A stretch of 64,000 bases of DNA from Bacillota bacterium (GTDB lineage: Bacteria > Bacillota > Sulfobacillia > JAJYWN01 > JAJZPE01), in the NCBI GenBank assembly GCA_021787335.1, contig JAJYMC010000065.1:170157-234156 (forward strand). The letters are read 5' to 3'. This document shows positions 1-7,284 of the stretch, piece after piece; within the stretch, counting starts at the first letter, position 1, and every line of letters starts with the position of its first letter. Under the pieces are notes generated by a model that saw nothing but the letters and a program-made list of their open reading frames with translations, made no database searches and was not told the DNA's origin. The position numbers and the translations under genes are program-made.

Positions 1-366
1 ACCGTCGTCGGCCGAGTCCTTTCGGAGATCGGGGCGGGGGAGAAGCCCATGGTCACCGCCCTCAACAAGGCCGACCGGTGCGACCCAGAGGTCGTCGAGC
101 TGCTCGCCCACGAGGTCCGGCCGGCGGTGGTCATCTCGGCCCTGCGTCGGACGGGGTTGGACGACCTGCAGAAGGCCATGGCCGAGGCCTTCCGCGGTCG
201 CCTCGAGCCGCTTCGCCTGGTCATCCCGTACGACCGCCAGGGAATCCTCTCCCTGATCCACCAGAAAGGCCGAGTGACCAAGGTGGAGTACGGTCAGTCC
301 GGGATCATCGTCGAGGCCGAGATCGAAGGGGTCTGGGCCAGACGCCTGCGGGGGGAGTTGGCATGA
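1..366 (+). CDS. hflX: GTPase HflX, C-terminal part (5' end outside window)
   Basis: This is the last 121 codons of a ribosome-associated GTPase. The reading frame is open from base 1. It carries the G4 guanine-specificity motif NKAD near residue 23 and the G5-like stretch VVISALRRTG, followed by the short C-terminal domain usual for HflX. HflX splits stalled 70S ribosomes after stress. The identification rests on these motifs and on the following ynbB and glnA genes, the order common in Bacillota. Its TGA stop overlaps the ATG of the next gene (ATGA), so the two are probably translationally coupled. Confidence 0.85.
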   Translation, partial: TVVGRVLSEIGAGEKPMVTALNKADRCDPEVVELLAHEVRPAVVISALRRTGLDDLQKAMAEAFRGRLEPLRLVIPYDRQGILSLIHQKGRVTKVEYGQSGIIVEAEIEGVWARRLRGELA

Positions 367-1667
367 GCGGGGGGCAGGTCTCCGCGCGAGACATCCTGAC
401 CGGCACCTACGGGGTCGACCCGGCCCTGGCCGCCCTGGCTTCCGAGGTCTGGGCGGCCCGCCCGGCGCGGCCCCGCTCCCTGGATGCGGCCGGCGCCGTG
501 AACCTGGCTCGGGTCCTGGCGGCGGCCAGGCGCCTGGGCATCCACGAGAGCGACCTCCGGGATTCGACCGGCTACGGCTACGGCGACCGCGCCCGTGACC
601 TGGTCGAGTCCCTCTACGCGGCGACCTTCCAGGCCGAGCGGGCCCTGGTCAGGCAGCAGGTGGTCTCGGGGACTCACGCGTTGGCCCTGGCCCTGTTCGG
701 CTGCCTGCGCCCGGGCGATGAACTCCTCGCCGCCACCGGGACACCTTACGACACCCTTCTTCCGGTCGTCTCAGGCGCGCCGGGGTCGCTCAGTGAATTC
801 GGGGTAAGCTACCGTGAGGTACCGCTGGCCGGTGGGCGCCCCGACCCCAAGGCCGTCGCGGCCGCCGTCGGGCCGGCCACGCGGGTCGTCCTCATCCAGC
901 GGTCGCGGGGCTACGACTGGCGAGACTCGCTCTCCGTGGAGGCCGTCGGCCGGCTGATCGCCGCGGTCAAGGCGGCCCGCCCGGAAGTCATCTGTCTCGT
1001 CGACAACTGCTACGGGGAACTGGTCGAGGACCGCGAGCCTACGGCGGTCGGGGCTGACCTCATCGCCGGTTCGCTGATCAAGAACCCGGGCGCGGGCCTG
1101 CCGACGACCGGCGGTTACGTCGCCGGCCGGACCCGCCTGATCGAACTGGCGGCGTCGCGCCTGACCGCCCCCGGCATCGGCGCGAAGGTCGGGGCGAGCA
1201 CCGGCTTCAGCCGCCTCGCCGCCCAGGGCCTCTTCATGGCCCCCGGGACGGTGGCCCGCAGTCTCGAAGGCATGCGCTTCGCCGCCGCCTTCTTCAGCCG
1301 GCTCGGGTTCGCGGTCTCGCCTGGACCGGACGACTTCAGGACCGACATCATCCAGGCCATCCGACTGGGCTCCGAGGAGGCCATGGCCGCCTTCTGCCGG
1401 GGCTTACAGAAGGCTTCACCGGTGGACGCCGACGTCATCCCTGAACCGGCGGCCACCCCAGGGTACGGCGACCGGCTGGTCATGGCCGGCGGCACCTTCG
1501 TCCAGGGCTCTTCGATGGAGCTGTCGGCCGACGGCCCGTTGCGCCCGCCTTTCGCCATCTACCTGCAGGGGGGCCTGGACCCCGAGCACGTCGTCCTGGC
1601 CTGCGCGGTAGCGGCGCAGGAATTGGCGAACATTGGCCTCTTGGACCCAAATAGACTTCGGGAATAG
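363..1667 (+). CDS. ynbB: PLP-dependent methionine gamma-lyase family protein (YnbB, 'aluminium resistance')
   Basis: A 434-aa protein of the Cys/Met-metabolism PLP enzyme family found next to hflX and glnA in Bacillota. Visible family features are STGYGYGDRARD near the N-terminus, VSGTHALALALFG (phosphate-cradle region), DNCYGELVE with the aspartate expected to bind the pyridine nitrogen, and SLIKNPGAG with the probable Schiff-base lysine. The ATG at 363 overlaps the hflX stop. The frame is open further upstream, but that extension is only a shadow of hflX. The true substrate of this family is unsettled; the 'aluminium resistance' label is historical. Confidence 0.9.
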   Translation: MSGGQVSARDILTGTYGVDPALAALASEVWAARPARPRSLDAAGAVNLARVLAAARRLGIHESDLRDSTGYGYGDRARDLVESLYAATFQAERALVRQQVVSGTHALALALFGCLRPGDELLAATGTPYDTLLPVVSGAPGSLSEFGVSYREVPLAGGRPDPKAVAAAVGPATRVVLIQRSRGYDWRDSLSVEAVGRLIAAVKAARPEVICLVDNCYGELVEDREPTAVGADLIAGSLIKNPGAGLPTTGGYVAGRTRLIELAASRLTAPGIGAKVGASTGFSRLAAQGLFMAPGTVARSLEGMRFAAAFFSRLGFAVSPGPDDFRTDIIQAIRLGSEEAMAAFCRGLQKASPVDADVIPEPAATPGYGDRLVMAGGTFVQGSSMELSADGPLRPPFAIYLQGGLDPEHVVLACAVAAQELANIGLLDPNRLRE

Positions 1668-1762
1668 AGAGGAATCGAGGCCCGGTAGGGCGAAGGAGAG
1701 GTCAATCCCGGGTGGCCGACCGCGGTCCCCGGCGCCACGGCTAAGCGAGGAGGAATCGTCAG

Positions 1763-3097
1763 TTGCCCGTCCTCACTGAAGAAGATATCCTGCGCAAGGC
1801 GAAGGACCTGGACGTCAAGTTCATCCGGCTCCAGTTCGTCGACATCCTCGGGATCGTCAAGAACGTCGCCATCCCCGTCGACCAGCTCCCAAAGGCGCTG
1901 GAAGGCGAGGTCATGTTCGACGGCTCCTCGGTCGAAGGGTTCGTCCGTATCGAGGAATCCGACATGTACCTCCGGCCGGACCCAAACACCTTCGCCGTCT
2001 TCCCCTGGCGGTCCCCGGGTCAGGCGGTCACGGCCCGTCTCATCTGCGACGTGTTCAATGCCGACGGTACGCCGTTCGATGGCTGCCCCAGGAACACCCT
2101 GAAGCGAGTCCTGGCCTCCGCCCAGGAGATGGGCTACGCCATGTACGCCGGTCCCGAGGCTGAGTTCTTCCTCTTCCACCGGGACCAGGAGGGCCGGCCG
2201 ACCACCCGGACCCATGATCAGGGCAGTTATTTCGACCTCGGCCCGATCGACATGGCCGAAGAAGCCCGCGAGGACATGGTCAAGGCCCTCGAGGAGATGG
2301 GCTTCGAGATCGAACGGTCGCAGCACGAAGCGGCCCCGGCCCAGCAGGAGATCGACTTCCGTTACACCGACGCGCTGACGACGGCGGACAACGTGGCCAC
2401 CTTCCGGATCGTGGTCCGGACCATCGCTCAGCACCACAACCTCCATGCGACCTTCATGCCCAAGCCGTTGCACGGGGTGAACGGTTCGGGTATGCACACT
2501 CACATGTCATTGTTCAAGAACGACAAGAACGCCTTCTTCGACCAGAAAGCCCCGTACCAACTGAGCAAGGTGGCCATGTGGTACCTCGGCGGGTTGATGA
2601 CCCACGCCCGCGGCCTGACCGCCATCTGCAACCCCCTGGTGAACTCATACAAGCGGCTGGTCCCGGGTTACGAGGCCCCGGTCTACATCGCCTGGTCGGA
2701 ACAGAACCGCAGCCCGTTGATTCGTGTCCCGGCCCGCCGCGGAGTCGGCACCCGGCTCGAGCTCCGCAGCCCAGACCCGTCCTGCAACCCGTACCTGGCC
2801 ATGGCGGTGATGCTCCAGGCCGGCCTGGACGGCATCAAGAAGAAGATCGAGCCGCCCGAGCCGGTCAACCGCAACATCTACCACATGACCGCGGAAGAAC
2901 GGGTCGAGGCCGGCATCGGCAGCCTGCCTGGCAGCCTCGAGGAGGCCCTCGAGGAGCTGAGCCGCGACGAGGTCATCCGGGCGGCCCTCGGCGACCACGT
3001 CTACACGCACTTCATGGAAGCCAAGCAGATCGAGTGGGACATCTACCGCACGCAGATCCATCAGTGGGAGGTCGACCAGTACCTGGCCGTCTTCTGA
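1763..3097 (+). CDS. glnA: Type I glutamine synthetase
   Basis: A 444-aa GSI-alpha enzyme making glutamine from glutamate, ammonia and ATP. Motifs include [10 protein letters not shown] near the N-terminus, the metal-binding stretch [10 protein letters not shown], and [12 protein letters not shown]. The NLYDLPPEE-type adenylylation loop of GSI-beta enzymes is absent (here NIYHMTAEE), which fits the Bacillota feedback-regulated form. The start is TTG at 1763, chosen because an AGGAGG-type ribosome site lies at 1748-1753 and the protein then begins as its relatives do. No glnR gene precedes it; the 95 bp after ynbB contain no recognisable gene. A strong terminator follows at 3176. Confidence 0.97.
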   Translation: MPVLTEEDILRKAKDLDVKFIRLQFVDILGIVKNVAIPVDQLPKALEGEVMFDGSSVEGFVRIEESDMYLRPDPNTFAVFPWRSPGQAVTARLICDVFNADGTPFDGCPRNTLKRVLASAQEMGYAMYAGPEAEFFLFHRDQEGRPTTRTHDQGSYFDLGPIDMAEEAREDMVKALEEMGFEIERSQHEAAPAQQEIDFRYTDALTTADNVATFRIVVRTIAQHHNLHATFMPKPLHGVNGSGMHTHMSLFKNDKNAFFDQKAPYQLSKVAMWYLGGLMTHARGLTAICNPLVNSYKRLVPGYEAPVYIAWSEQNRSPLIRVPARRGVGTRLELRSPDPSCNPYLAMAVMLQAGLDGIKKKIEPPEPVNRNIYHMTAEERVEAGIGSLPGSLEEALEELSRDEVIRAALGDHVYTHFMEAKQIEWDIYRTQIHQWEVDQYLAVF

Positions 3098-3175
3098 GCC
3101 CTCAGGAGCGCTCGGGCAGGTGGGCCAAACCCCCGGGGCAGGCGGGCGAGAAGTGGGGGACCTGAGAACAGGGAA

Positions 3176-3208
3176 GGGGCGAGTCGCTTGAGCGACCCGC
3201 CCCTTTTT
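3176..3208 (+). terminator. Rho-independent terminator after glnA
   Basis: An inverted repeat of 13-base arms (one mismatch) runs from 3176 to 3203 with a two-base centre, followed by five T residues. It ends plus-strand transcription of glnA and lies between the convergent glnA and lexA genes. The upstream side has no T-rich run on the minus strand, so it looks one-directional. Confidence 0.9.
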
Positions 3209-3257
3209 GCGTTCAGTCAGGATGGCTTCAGTCTGGGAGAAGGCCCTGGCCTGGACC

Positions 3258-3869
3258 TCAGTGGAGCCGCCGGAACAGGCCGATGACCTTGCCCAGGATG
3301 GCGACCTCGTTGACGATGATCGGGGCCATCGTCGGGTTCTCCGGCTGGAGCCGGTAGTGACCGTTCTCCTTGAAGAAACGCTTGACCGTGGCCTCGTCGC
3401 CAATCATGGCCACGACGACATCGCCGTTCTGAGCCGATTCCTGCTTCTTGACGAGGACGTAATCGCCGTCGAAGATGCCCGCCTCGATCATGCTTTCGCC
3501 GCGAACGGTGAGCATGAACACGTCTTCGGCTCGGACCAGGTCGAAGGGCAGGGGATAGCTCTCCTCGATGTTCTCCACGGCCAGAATGGGCTCGCCGGCC
3601 GTGACCCGGCCGACCACCGGCACCTGGATGAGCCGACGCGTCCGCATCTCTCGGTCATCGACCACCTCGATGGCCCTGGGCTTGGTGGGGTCGCGCCGGA
3701 TCAGTCCCTTCTCCTCGAGACGGTCAAGATGGCCGTGCACCGTCGAACTGGAGCTCAGCCCGATGGCCTCGCCGATCTCGCGGACCGAAGGGGGGTAACC
3801 CCGTTCCCGAACCACCCTTCGGATGAACTCCAGGATCTCTTGCTGACGCTTGGTCAGGATATCCGGCAA
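3258..3869 (-). CDS. lexA: LexA SOS repressor
   Basis: A 203-aa transcriptional repressor and self-cleaving peptidase of the SOS response. The N-terminal winged helix contains [20 protein letters not shown], the LexA recognition-helix region. The C-terminal S24 domain contains the cleavage site VTAGEP (Ala-Gly), the nucleophile in [13 protein letters not shown] and the catalytic lysine region [10 protein letters not shown] prefer TTG at 3869 because GGAGGTG sits six bases upstream and the product then begins like Bacillus LexA. An in-frame ATG at 3884 with a weaker ribosome site would add five residues. The gene diverges from the yneA-like gene and shares an SOS control region with it. Confidence 0.96.
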   Translation of the reverse strand: MPDILTKRQQEILEFIRRVVRERGYPPSVREIGEAIGLSSSSTVHGHLDRLEEKGLIRRDPTKPRAIEVVDDREMRTRRLIQVPVVGRVTAGEPILAVENIEESYPLPFDLVRAEDVFMLTVRGESMIEAGIFDGDYVLVKKQESAQNGDVVVAMIGDEATVKRFFKENGHYRLQPENPTMAPIIVNEVAILGKVIGLFRRLH

Positions 3870-3931
3870 TGCCGACACCTCCATGCCCTCTTCCTACCGG
3901 CGGGACGGCTGTCGCGCCCTCACCTGGAAGC

Positions 3932-3971
3932 ATTATACCACTCCTCTCTTCAAAAGGCAAACAGTTGTTCG
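3932..3971 (-). promoter_or_regulatory. lexA promoter with SOS box
   Basis: On the minus strand TTGCCT (3960-3955) and TATAAT (3937-3932) are separated by 17 bp. A LexA-box-like sequence, CAAAC-AGTT-GTTCG at 3958-3971, overlaps the -35 element; it differs by one base from the Gram-positive consensus CGAAC-N4-GTTCG. This predicts autoregulation of lexA. Confidence 0.75.
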
Positions 3972-3980
3972 TAAAACCTC

Positions 3981-4010
3981 TTGACGGGAGAACGGCTGTT
4001 CGCTTATACT
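3981..4010 (+). promoter_or_regulatory. yneA-like gene promoter with SOS box in the spacer
   Basis: TTGACG (3981-3986) and TATACT (4005-4010) are 18 bp apart. A LexA box, GAAC-GGCT-GTTC followed by G, occupies 3990-4002 inside the spacer, so bound LexA would block polymerase directly. Confidence 0.8.
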
Positions 4011-4024
4011 GAGGGCAAGGATAC

Positions 4025-4038
4025 CGAACGGCTGTGCG
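4025..4038 (+). promoter_or_regulatory. Possible third SOS box
   Basis: CGAAC-GGCT-GTGCG differs from the consensus CGAAC-N4-GTTCG at one position. It lies in the leader of the yneA-like gene, about 36 bp from the central box, where it could strengthen repression. Confidence 0.45.
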
Positions 4039-4063
4039 GGACCTTCACCGGAGGTGGACGAGC

Positions 4064-4510
4064 ATGGGCAGTACATCAACTAGTGGGCTCAGGGTAACGA
4101 GGCGCACTTGGCGCCTGAGGAATCCCGCCCGGCTCGGGTTGCTTCTTGCGGGGCTGGTCCTGCTTGTCTTCGGCGTGTTCGGCGTGACTCCAGTGCCGGG
4201 GCATGAAGAAGCTCTGGCCGGCGGGGTGGCCGGAGGCGGAAGCGCGGCCCAGAGCAAGGTGGATCAGGTCGTCATCGAAGTCATCGCTCAGCCTGGGGAC
4301 ACGCTCTGGACGCTGGCTTCGAGATTCTATCCGAAAAGCGACCCGCGCTCAGGCGTGGCCAGGCTGCGCCGGATCAACGGTCTGACCTCCGGCTCGATCC
4401 AATCGGGCCAGACCCTCAAGGTGGAGTTGACGACCGAAGCCGCCCTTAACCTCGGCCTCGTCGCCTTGGAGCCATCCAATGCTCTGCGCGCGGCCGCTTC
4501 CGGCAAGTAG
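4064..4510 (+). CDS. yneA: YneA-like LysM cell-division inhibitor
   Basis: A 148-aa protein with a basic N-terminus, one membrane segment (about residues 22-42) and a LysM domain (about 70-120, beginning IEVIAQPGDTLWTLA and ending in SGQTLKVE). This matches YneA, the SOS-induced protein that delays septation during DNA damage in Bacillus; LysM binds peptidoglycan. The ATG at 4064 was chosen for the GGAGGTGG site at 4050-4057. An in-frame GTG at 4034 lacks such a site and overlaps an SOS-box-like sequence. The divergent position beside lexA and the SOS box in its promoter support the assignment; sequence alone cannot exclude another LysM function. Confidence 0.82.
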   Translation: MGSTSTSGLRVTRRTWRLRNPARLGLLLAGLVLLVFGVFGVTPVPGHEEALAGGVAGGGSAAQSKVDQVVIEVIAQPGDTLWTLASRFYPKSDPRSGVARLRRINGLTSGSIQSGQTLKVELTTEAALNLGLVALEPSNALRAAASGK

Positions 4511-4619
4511 GCACAGCGACGCGCCGCCGGCAGTCGCCACAGACCATTGACAAGTGAATGTTAGCTGGCGGGACGGGCAGAATATGGTCGCGAGGCCTTC
4601 TGAAAGGAGAGGGTTAGCC

Positions 4620-4838
4620 GTGACCGGTCGAAAGACCCCCGTTCCGCGGAGGCGAGCTTTCCCCGACATCACCGACGACTTTGCCCTGGACGAACTGATC
4701 TACGACGAGACCGATGTGGATACCCCGTATCCTGAGATGTCCACGCCTGACCAGGAGAACCACCCGGACGACTGGTTGCCCGCGTACCCGAGCAAGGATG
4801 AACCACCACCGAGCCCCCTCGACGTGCCCGAACCATAA
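4620..4838 (+). CDS. Hypothetical acidic protein, 72 aa
   Basis: A small soluble protein starting at GTG 4620 behind AAAGGAGAG. After a basic N-terminus (TGRKTPVPRRR) it is strongly acidic and proline-rich, with runs such as DELIYDETDVD, and looks disordered. I do not recognise the family. It lies 109 bp after the yneA-like gene and before a terminator, so it may be read from the SOS promoter. The good ribosome site and lack of a competing frame support coding. Confidence 0.5.
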   Translation: MTGRKTPVPRRRAFPDITDDFALDELIYDETDVDTPYPEMSTPDQENHPDDWLPAYPSKDEPPPSPLDVPEP

Positions 4839-4920
4839 AACAGAAAGACAGAGGAACCGGCGGGGAAGCCCGGCGGGGGTGCCGCCGACACCCAACCGCT
4901 AGGCTAAAGATAGACCAAAA

Positions 4921-4965
4921 GGCAAGGCTGAGGCCGGTTCGGCGGTCAGGCCTTGCCCTATTTTT
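4921..4965 (+). terminator. Rho-independent terminator
   Basis: The arms GGCAAGGCTG and CAGGCCTTGCC enclose a 16-base loop and are followed by CTATTTTT. It closes the yneA-like/acidic-protein unit. Confidence 0.8.
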
Positions 4966-5007
4966 GGCTGTCATGTTCCATGCCGGCCCCGATATCCTGA
5001 TAACGCT

Positions 5008-5265
5008 ATGGACCGCTATGTGCTGACCATGACCCTGATCCGGCTCCTCTCGGGGAGCATCGAGATCACTGCCGCGCTCCTGATGCTGAAGTTCGGGAAC
5101 GTGGCCACGGCCGTCAGGATAAACGCGCTCCTGGGCCTGACCGGCCCGATCATCTTCCTGTCGGCAAGCGCGGTTGGCCTCCTCGGCCTGGCCGGCAAGA
5201 TTTCCTTCGGGCGGCTGGTCCTCGTGCTCTCCGGCGTCTTTCTGGTCCTGCTGGGAGTCTGGTGA
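5008..5265 (+). CDS. yqhV: YqhV family membrane protein (DUF2619)
   Basis: An 85-aa protein with three predicted membrane segments. The start RYVLTMTLIRLLSGSIEI and the central motif LKFGNVATAVRINALLG are typical of YqhV, a short protein widespread in spore-forming Bacillota and of unknown function. In Bacillus subtilis yqhV lies just upstream of the spoIIIA operon; here no such genes follow. It is the last plus-strand gene before the dif-like site. Confidence 0.85.
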   Translation: MDRYVLTMTLIRLLSGSIEITAALLMLKFGNVATAVRINALLGLTGPIIFLSASAVGLLGLAGKISFGRLVLVLSGVFLVLLGVW

Positions 5266-5490
5266 AGGGTCCTCTCGGCGGCCAGCCGTAAGAAGGGGAG
5301 GGGTGCCCTACAAGCACTAGCGTCCGCCGGCGCCGGCCTCCACCATGTCGCGTGGTCGCCGAATCGCCACGTCTCCATGCCCGGTTCTCCAACGGATGAG
5401 GTCGCGACCCGAGGAGACGAAAAAACCAACGACGTAGGCCCAGTCGCACGGTCAAGGCACCCGGCAGGCAGAAGACCCGCGATTGTTGAG

Positions 5491-5536
5491 GAGAAGCAGG
5501 CCCCGTCCGCACCCGCGCGAATGGGGCCTGCTTCTC
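5491..5536. repeat. 14-bp perfect inverted repeat, 18-base loop
   Basis: GAGAAGCAGGCCCC (5491-5504) is matched exactly by its reverse complement at 5523-5536. There is no T-run on either side, so it is not a standard terminator. It sits 30 bp from the dif-like site; its role is unknown. Confidence 0.7.
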
Positions 5537-5565
5537 TGTGCGACCGACCTCGCCCTCCAGAAACA

Positions 5566-5593
5566 ACGTCCGATAATATAGGTTATGTAGTGT
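5566..5593. other. Putative dif (XerCD/RipX-CodV) recombination site
   Basis: The site has a left arm ACGTCCGATAA, a six-base centre TATAGG and a right arm TTATGTAGTGT. By eye about 20 of 28 positions match the Bacillus subtilis dif site, including the conserved right-arm core TTATGTA. This is where two tyrosine recombinases resolve chromosome dimers at the terminus. The gene-strand switch at the same place supports it. The match was made from memory of the consensus. Confidence 0.65.
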
Positions 5594-5935
5594 AAGAGGC
5601 GGGAGAGCCCGATGTTGCCGTCGGTCCGGGCTTTGCGGGCCTCCCCCCGCACGCGGTCAGTCCGGGACCGGCAGCGATTCCGTGTCGGTGCGTCTTGACG
5701 GGCGCTCTGCTTTCTGGTCAGGCGTCGCCCAACCCCGGACCCGCCCCTGGACGTCTCTTCCGACCGGTGCGCCGCCGTCTTTCGGCCGAGTTTCGGTCAT
5801 GTCCCGCCGGCGCTGCCCGAAAGCAGGTCTGGCCACCAAAACCGGGCCCCGACCGCCCGGGACCGGGTACACGGATGCCTACCGGGTCCCGAAAGGCCCT
5901 TCCTAGGGCCTCCTAGCGTGCCGTCTAGCTGCGCT

Positions 5936-7240
5936 TTAGCACGAAGCCGCCCGGGAGGACATTTCGGTCCGCCCAGCGTGCTCCAGCGGACATCCGCCGC
6001 CACACAGGCCGACTTCGTCGCATTCCCGGCACCGGTCCGGCAGGTGGTCCCGGTTGCGCAGGGACACGGCCAGCGGGTGTCGCCACATCTTGGCGAACGA
6101 GTCGCGCCGGGCGTTGCCCAGCGACTGAAAGTATGACTGGCATGGCATGACGTTTCCGTCCGGTTCGATGGCCAACACTGTCCGTGCCGCCGTGCACGTC
6201 TTGACCCCGGCTCCGAGGTCGACCGGATGGACATCGTGGTAGCATGTGGGCGTGTACCAGATGAAGTCAAGCTCGAGCTCGTGCGCCAGGGCGGTGGCCT
6301 GGGCCAGGATCTGGTTCAGGTCCGACGGGGCGACGCCGGCGGCGTCCCAGCCGCGGCCGGCTCGGATGATGGCGTTCAGCCCGAAACGGCTCACGCCCAG
6401 CCCCTTGAGGAAACGGATGGTGTCGAGGATGGTTCCGGCATTAGCCGCCATGATGGTCGTGTTCGTCGTCGTGTACAGCCGGGCCACGCTGTTGCGGATG
6501 CCGGCGACCGTTTGCTCCCAAGAGGCCCGGTCGCGCCCGACCATGGCCGCGTGGACCGCGGGGTCGACCGACTCCAGGGTGATCTGGACGAAGTCCAGGC
6601 CGGCCCCGGCCAGCCGCGTGACGGCCTCCGGGGTCATGAGCCGGCCGTTGGTGATCAACCCCGTGACTGCCCCGCGGGCCTGGGCGTGCGCCACCAGGTC
6701 GGGAAGGTCCGGCCGGAGGATCGATTCCCCGCCCGTGAAGACGAGCGTCGGCACGTCAAAGGCGACGGCCCGGTCGATGATCCGGCGCCACTGGTTCGTG
6801 GTCAGCTCCTCGCCTTTCCGGGAGCCCCCGGCGTAGCAGTGTCCGCAATCATTGTTGCAGCGGTAAGTCAGGGCCAGGTCGATGCGGAACGGGGCCCGCG
6901 GCGTCTGGCTGAAAGGCTCGACCCGGGACACGCCCAGGTCCGAGAACGGGCAGGTGCCACCCCCGGCCACGGAGGTGATGGTCGACCAGACCCGGCGCCA
7001 ATCGGTCAGGGCCACATCACCCTTGACCCGGAAACGTCGCCTGACCCGCGAGGTCACCGCCGCCTCGACCGCTGGGTCGTCGCCCGAGCGCCCCCGGGCC
7101 ACGGCCAAGTAGGCCCGGACGAAGGCCGCGGCCACCCGGTCGAGGTAGAGCAGGTAATTCGCATTGACGGTCAGGACGGCTTGGCCGCCGTCCTCCGCCC
7201 TGAGATGGAGCTTCAGACCAGCGGCTCGAATGCTCTTCAT
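5936..7240 (-). CDS. Radical SAM/SPASM protein, probable peptide-modifying enzyme
   Basis: A 434-aa protein. Residues 1 to about 115 resemble, weakly, the PqqD/RRE-type domain that binds peptide substrates. The radical SAM core begins with CNNDCGHC (CxxxCxxC) near residue 130, which binds the [4Fe-4S] cluster that cleaves SAM, followed by FTGGES. The C-terminal SPASM region has cysteines around EPDGNVMPCQS and in CRECDEVGLCGGGC, which hold auxiliary clusters. Such enzymes usually install crosslinks in peptides or proteins. ATG 7240 follows AAGAGGGGG. The gene lies 44 bp after a membrane protein with a Cys-Ala repeat tail, the obvious candidate substrate. The chemistry is not deducible from sequence. 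Confidence 0.88.
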   Translation of the reverse strand: MKSIRAAGLKLHLRAEDGGQAVLTVNANYLLYLDRVAAAFVRAYLAVARGRSGDDPAVEAAVTSRVRRRFRVKGDVALTDWRRVWSTITSVAGGGTCPFSDLGVSRVEPFSQTPRAPFRIDLALTYRCNNDCGHCYAGGSRKGEELTTNQWRRIIDRAVAFDVPTLVFTGGESILRPDLPDLVAHAQARGAVTGLITNGRLMTPEAVTRLAGAGLDFVQITLESVDPAVHAAMVGRDRASWEQTVAGIRNSVARLYTTTNTTIMAANAGTILDTIRFLKGLGVSRFGLNAIIRAGRGWDAAGVAPSDLNQILAQATALAHELELDFIWYTPTCYHDVHPVDLGAGVKTCTAARTVLAIEPDGNVMPCQSYFQSLGNARRDSFAKMWRHPLAVSLRNRDHLPDRCRECDEVGLCGGGCPLEHAGRTEMSSRAASC

Positions 7241-7284
7241 CACTGCGGCCCCCTCTTGTCGTTCGTGTCTCCATGCGTGCTCGC

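Larger units (their letters stand above)
5266..5935. other. 670-bp intergenic region around the dif-like site
   Basis: No convincing gene was seen on either strand: the open frames lack ribosome sites and recognisable content. The stretch holds a 14-base perfect inverted repeat at 5491-5536, a dif-like site at 5566-5593 and a small palindrome (AGGCCCT/AGGGCCT) at 5893-5910. It also marks the switch from plus-strand to minus-strand genes. Confidence 0.7.

Noticed and set aside
1668..1762. Possible riboswitch or glnR remnant before glnA
   Set aside because: Only a ribosome site can be seen; no conserved motif, terminator-like hairpin or open frame is present in the 95 bp.
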